From Synoicihabitans lomoniglobus (lineage in GTDB: Bacteria > Verrucomicrobiota > Verrucomicrobiia > Opitutales > Opitutaceae), in contig NZ_CP119075.1 of NCBI RefSeq assembly GCF_029023725.1, forward strand, positions 2,289,501 through 2,353,500: a stretch of DNA of 64,000 nucleotides. Direction: 5' to 3'. A program made the translations under genes and the position numbers. The notes under the pieces were generated by a model. The model was not told where the DNA came from and did no database searches. It saw only the letters and a list, made by a program, of their open reading frames with translations. This document shows positions 61,338 to 64,000 of the stretch, one piece after another. Within the stretch, counting starts at the first letter, position 1, and each line of letters opens with the position of its first letter.

Positions 61338-64000
61338 ATGTTAATTAGTTTTCGTCGGCTGATCCTTGCGATTGTGAGCACCACAATCGTCTCCTCTTCA
61401 ATTTTTGCAGCCACTGGAGACAAGGTCGGCGGTAATATCATCCCCGGGGCGGACGTCGGCAACGATACCACTTTCACCGACTTTCCCGGCGAATTTGCCT
61501 ATCTCAGCAATGGCAATGTAGCCACGATTTGGAATAGCCGGCTCCCCACCGGCAGCTTGGATAACGACGAATATGGTTCCTACGTGGAAATCTACAACCC
61601 AGCGACTGCCGCCACCGTCGTCAGCGAGTTTGTCCCCTATTCTGATCAATCCGGCACCGGACGCCAACGCAGTCCGGGCATTGCCGCGCTTCCCGGTGGC
61701 GGCTTCGTGTGCACTTGGACCGTGAACCTACCCGGTTCCGGCGGTAGTTTCACCACCGACGCTTATTACGATGTCTATGCCCGGGTCTTCCAAAACGACG
61801 GCACTCCGGTTACTGCCTCCACCCGCGTCAACGAATCCGCCGGCACAATCTACCGCGAATACTCTTCCGGTGACATCACGGTTTTCCCCACCGGCAACTT
61901 TGTTGTCGCGCTGGACCGTAATGATGAATCCGGCAATTCGACCGGCAGCGAAGACGATGTTCTGCTGCAGTTTTTCAACAGCAGCGGAGTCAAAATCGGA
62001 GGCAATATCATTCCAGGAGTCGATGCGGGTAATGACACCACCTTCACCGACTTCCCCGGCGAATTTGCCTATCTCAGCAATGGCAATGTAGCCACGATTT
62101 GGAATAGCCGGCTCCCCACCGGCAGCTTGGATAACGACGAATATGGTTCCTACGTGGAAATCTACAACCCAGCGACTGCCGCCACCGTCGTCAGCGAGTT
62201 TGTCCCCTATTCTGATCAATCCGGCACCGGACGCCAACGCAGTCCGGGCATTGCCGCGCTTCCCGGTGGCGGCTTCGTGTGCACTTGGACCGTGAACCTA
62301 CCCGGTTCCGGCGGTAGTTTCACCACCGACGCTTATTACGATGTCTATGCCCGGGTCTTCCAAAACGACGGCACTCCGGTTACTGCCTCCACCCGCGTCA
62401 ACGAATCCGCCGGCACAATCTACCGCGAATACTCTTCCGGTGACATCACGGTTTTCCCCACCGGCAACTTTGTTGTCGCGCTGGACCGTAATGATGAATC
62501 CGGCAATTCGACCGGCAGCGAAGACGATGTTCTGCTGCAGTTTTTCAACAGCAGCGGAGTCAAAATCGGAGGCAATATCATTCCAGGAGTCGATGCGGGT
62601 AATGACACCACCTTCACCGACTTCCCCGGCGAATTTGCCTATCTCAGCAATGGCAATGTAGCCACGATTTGGAATAGCCGGCTCCCCACCGGCAGCTTGG
62701 ATAACGACGAATATGGTTCCTACGTGGAAATCTACAACCCAGCGACTGCCGCCACCGTCGTCAGCGAGTTTGTCCCCTATTCTGATCAATCCGGCACCGG
62801 ACGCCAACGCAGTCCGGGCATTGCCGCGCTTCCCGGTGGCGGCTTCGTGTGCACCTGGACCGTGAACCTACCCGGTTCCGGCGGTAGTTTCACCACCGAC
62901 GCTTATTACGATGTCTATGCCCGGGTCTTCCAAAACGACGGCACTCCGGTTACTGCCTCCACCCGCGTCAACCAATCCGCCGGCACAATCTACCGCGAAT
63001 ACTCTTCCGGTGACATCACGGTTTTCTCCTCCGGCAACCACGTCATCTATCTGGACCGCAATGATGAATCCGGCAATTCGACCGGCAGTGAAGACGACAT
63101 CCTTCTTCAGTTTTTTGAATCTCCTGCTGAAGTTAGCAACGCGACGCCCACCGACATCGCGTTGAGCAGCAGTGCGGTGAACCAGTCCGGAGGCACGAAC
63201 GCGTCGGTGGGCACGCTCTCGACGACGGACAGCGACAGTGGCGACAGCCACACCTACACCTTGGTTTCCGGCACGGGCGCCACCCACAACGGCTCGTTCA
63301 ACATCAGCGGCAGCACCCTGCGGGCGAACGACGCCTCGGCGCTCGCGGCGGGTGACTACGCCGTGCGCATTCAAACCGACGACGGCAACTCCAGCGGCAC
63401 CTACGCGGAGGCCTTCACCATCACCGTCTCCGACGATGTCGCGCCGGCCGCGCCCTCGACGCCGGACCTTGCCTCCAGCTCGGACGCCGGCACGTCCAAC
63501 TCGGACAACATCACCACGGGCACGACGCCCACCATCACCGGCACGGCCGAAGCCGGTGCCACGGTCAAACTCTACGACACCGACGGCACGACCCAGATCG
63601 GCAGTGGCACGGCCACCGGTGGCAATTGGTCAATCGTCACGTCCACCCTCTCCGAAGGCGAACACACCATCACAGCCAAGGCGACCGACGCCGCCAACAA
63701 CACCTCCGTCGCCTCCAGCGGCCTGACCATCACCTTGGACAACACCGGTCCGGTGATCACCAGTTCGACCAGTCCGTCCTTCACCTATGGCACCGCGGCC
63801 GACTACACGCTGACGGCCAGCGGCAGCCCGGTCACCTTCACCGCCCCCGTCGGTCTGCCGGCCGGGTTGAGCATGAACGCCAGCACCGGCGTCTTCAGCG
63901 GCACGCCCTCCACAATCGCCACCAGCAACCACGTCGTCCAAGTCGGCGACACCGCCGGTAACTCCACTGGTGCCCTGCTCACGATCACCGTCAACGCCGC
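61338..64000 (+). CDS. Second giant exported surface protein with tandem identical repeats, 3' end outside window
   Basis: Open from ATG 61338 to the window edge (at least 887 residues). Signal peptide about residues 1-24 ([17 protein letters not shown]). Residues about 52-620 are three copies of a 190-residue unit. Each unit holds three motifs of about 60 residues that read like [11 protein letters not shown]...[15 protein letters not shown] (also [10 protein letters not shown]...YVEIYN and [10 protein letters not shown]...[10 protein letters not shown]), a pattern seen in propeller-like repeats of large calcium-dependent adhesins. A cadherin-like module follows (about 600-700; [20 protein letters not shown]), then an Ig-like domain ([20 protein letters not shown]) and a putative-Ig domain ([20 protein letters not shown]). 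It lies 336 bp after the first giant gene and shares its domain set. Confidence 0.88.
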   Translation, partial: MLISFRRLILAIVSTTIVSSSIFAATGDKVGGNIIPGADVGNDTTFTDFPGEFAYLSNGNVATIWNSRLPTGSLDNDEYGSYVEIYNPATAATVVSEFVPYSDQSGTGRQRSPGIAALPGGGFVCTWTVNLPGSGGSFTTDAYYDVYARVFQNDGTPVTASTRVNESAGTIYREYSSGDITVFPTGNFVVALDRNDESGNSTGSEDDVLLQFFNSSGVKIGGNIIPGVDAGNDTTFTDFPGEFAYLSNGNVATIWNSRLPTGSLDNDEYGSYVEIYNPATAATVVSEFVPYSDQSGTGRQRSPGIAALPGGGFVCTWTVNLPGSGGSFTTDAYYDVYARVFQNDGTPVTASTRVNESAGTIYREYSSGDITVFPTGNFVVALDRNDESGNSTGSEDDVLLQFFNSSGVKIGGNIIPGVDAGNDTTFTDFPGEFAYLSNGNVATIWNSRLPTGSLDNDEYGSYVEIYNPATAATVVSEFVPYSDQSGTGRQRSPGIAALPGGGFVCTWTVNLPGSGGSFTTDAYYDVYARVFQNDGTPVTASTRVNQSAGTIYREYSSGDITVFSSGNHVIYLDRNDESGNSTGSEDDILLQFFESPAEVSNATPTDIALSSSAVNQSGGTNASVGTLSTTDSDSGDSHTYTLVSGTGATHNGSFNISGSTLRANDASALAAGDYAVRIQTDDGNSSGTYAEAFTITVSDDVAPAAPSTPDLASSSDAGTSNSDNITTGTTPTITGTAEAGATVKLYDTDGTTQIGSGTATGGNWSIVTSTLSEGEHTITAKATDAANNTSVASSGLTITLDNTGPVITSSTSPSFTYGTAADYTLTASGSPVTFTAPVGLPAGLSMNASTGVFSGTPSTIATSNHVVQVGDTAGNSTGALLTITVNA
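61491..62060 (+). repeat. 570-bp tandem repeat, copy 1
   Basis: Unit starting GAATTTGCCTATCTCAGC. Identical by block-by-block reading to copy 2 over 570 bases. In frame (190 codons). Confidence 0.95.
62061..62630 (+). repeat. 570-bp tandem repeat, copy 2
   Basis: Exact repetition of copy 1. Confidence 0.95.
62631..63115 (+). repeat. 570-bp tandem repeat, copy 3 (incomplete)
   Basis: Nearly identical to copies 1 and 2 up to about 63026, with two substitutions (GCACCTGG for GCACTTGG near 62855; CCAATCC for CGAATCC near 62972), then diverging before the cadherin-like module. Confidence 0.95.

Noticed and set aside
61728-62237. 169-codon minus-strand frames repeated at 61728-62237 and 62298-62807
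   Set aside because: They are the 570-bp repeat read backwards, so they recur with it; the plus-strand frame is open through all copies and carries the signal peptide.

Overview
The window is GC-rich, densely coding bacterial chromosome that looks like a member of the Verrucomicrobiota, most likely an Opitutaceae-type organism. This is inferred from the PVC-type heme-binding dehydrogenase with HEAT repeats and a CxxCH domain, the many FG-GAP, propeller and sialidase-like exported proteins, the duplicated C-terminal module on a giant exported protein, the scarcity of clear Shine-Dalgarno sites, and dispersed REP-like palindromes. No rRNA is present to confirm it.

Region 1 (1-23.2 kb) is mainly carbohydrate and sugar-acid metabolism plus exported proteins. 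It holds a DapA-family lyase (cut by the window edge), an FG-GAP/ASPIC protein translationally coupled to a toroid-sialidase fusion, a minus-strand operon ending in an enolase-superfamily enzyme, a six-hairpin glycosidase divergent from a sugar epimerase and a propeller protein, a GT2-GT4 fusion glycosyltransferase, a PVC-type cytochrome protein, a degenerate Nramp-type transporter and a degenerate aldo/keto reductase. A short motif with direct TTCAT repeats occurs upstream of two of these units and may be a shared operator.

Region 2 (23.2-28.3 kb) is a scrambled accessory patch. It contains a tandem 32-bp repeat, a 5'-truncated group II intron that seems to have cut the end of a lipoprotein gene, an AT-richer gene for an AP2-HNH endonuclease, an IS110 relic, several palindrome families and three small genes of unknown function.

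Region 3 (28.3-48 kb) is mostly housekeeping: gltX, an M14-like hydrolase, a secreted tripeptidyl-peptidase II homologue of 1327 residues, an SDR, hpf, tRNA-Arg(ACG), an AI-2E family transporter, a beta-CASP nuclease, a DUF3108 protein, a 3-methyladenine DNA glycosylase, a PfkB kinase, a methyltransferase, rplU-rpmA, scpB-pheA and ilvD.

Region 4 (48-64 kb) starts with a 750-bp non-coding stretch, a GNAT acetyltransferase and a tail-collar protein. It is then dominated by two giant exported genes. The first (50349-61001) encodes about 3550 residues of stacked surface domains. The second (61338 to beyond the window end) carries three tandem, nearly identical 570-bp repeats in frame. The two share a cadherin-like module. 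These surface proteins, the secreted TPP II homologue and the intron/HNH patch are the most interesting content. I found no CRISPR array, prophage or complete defence system.
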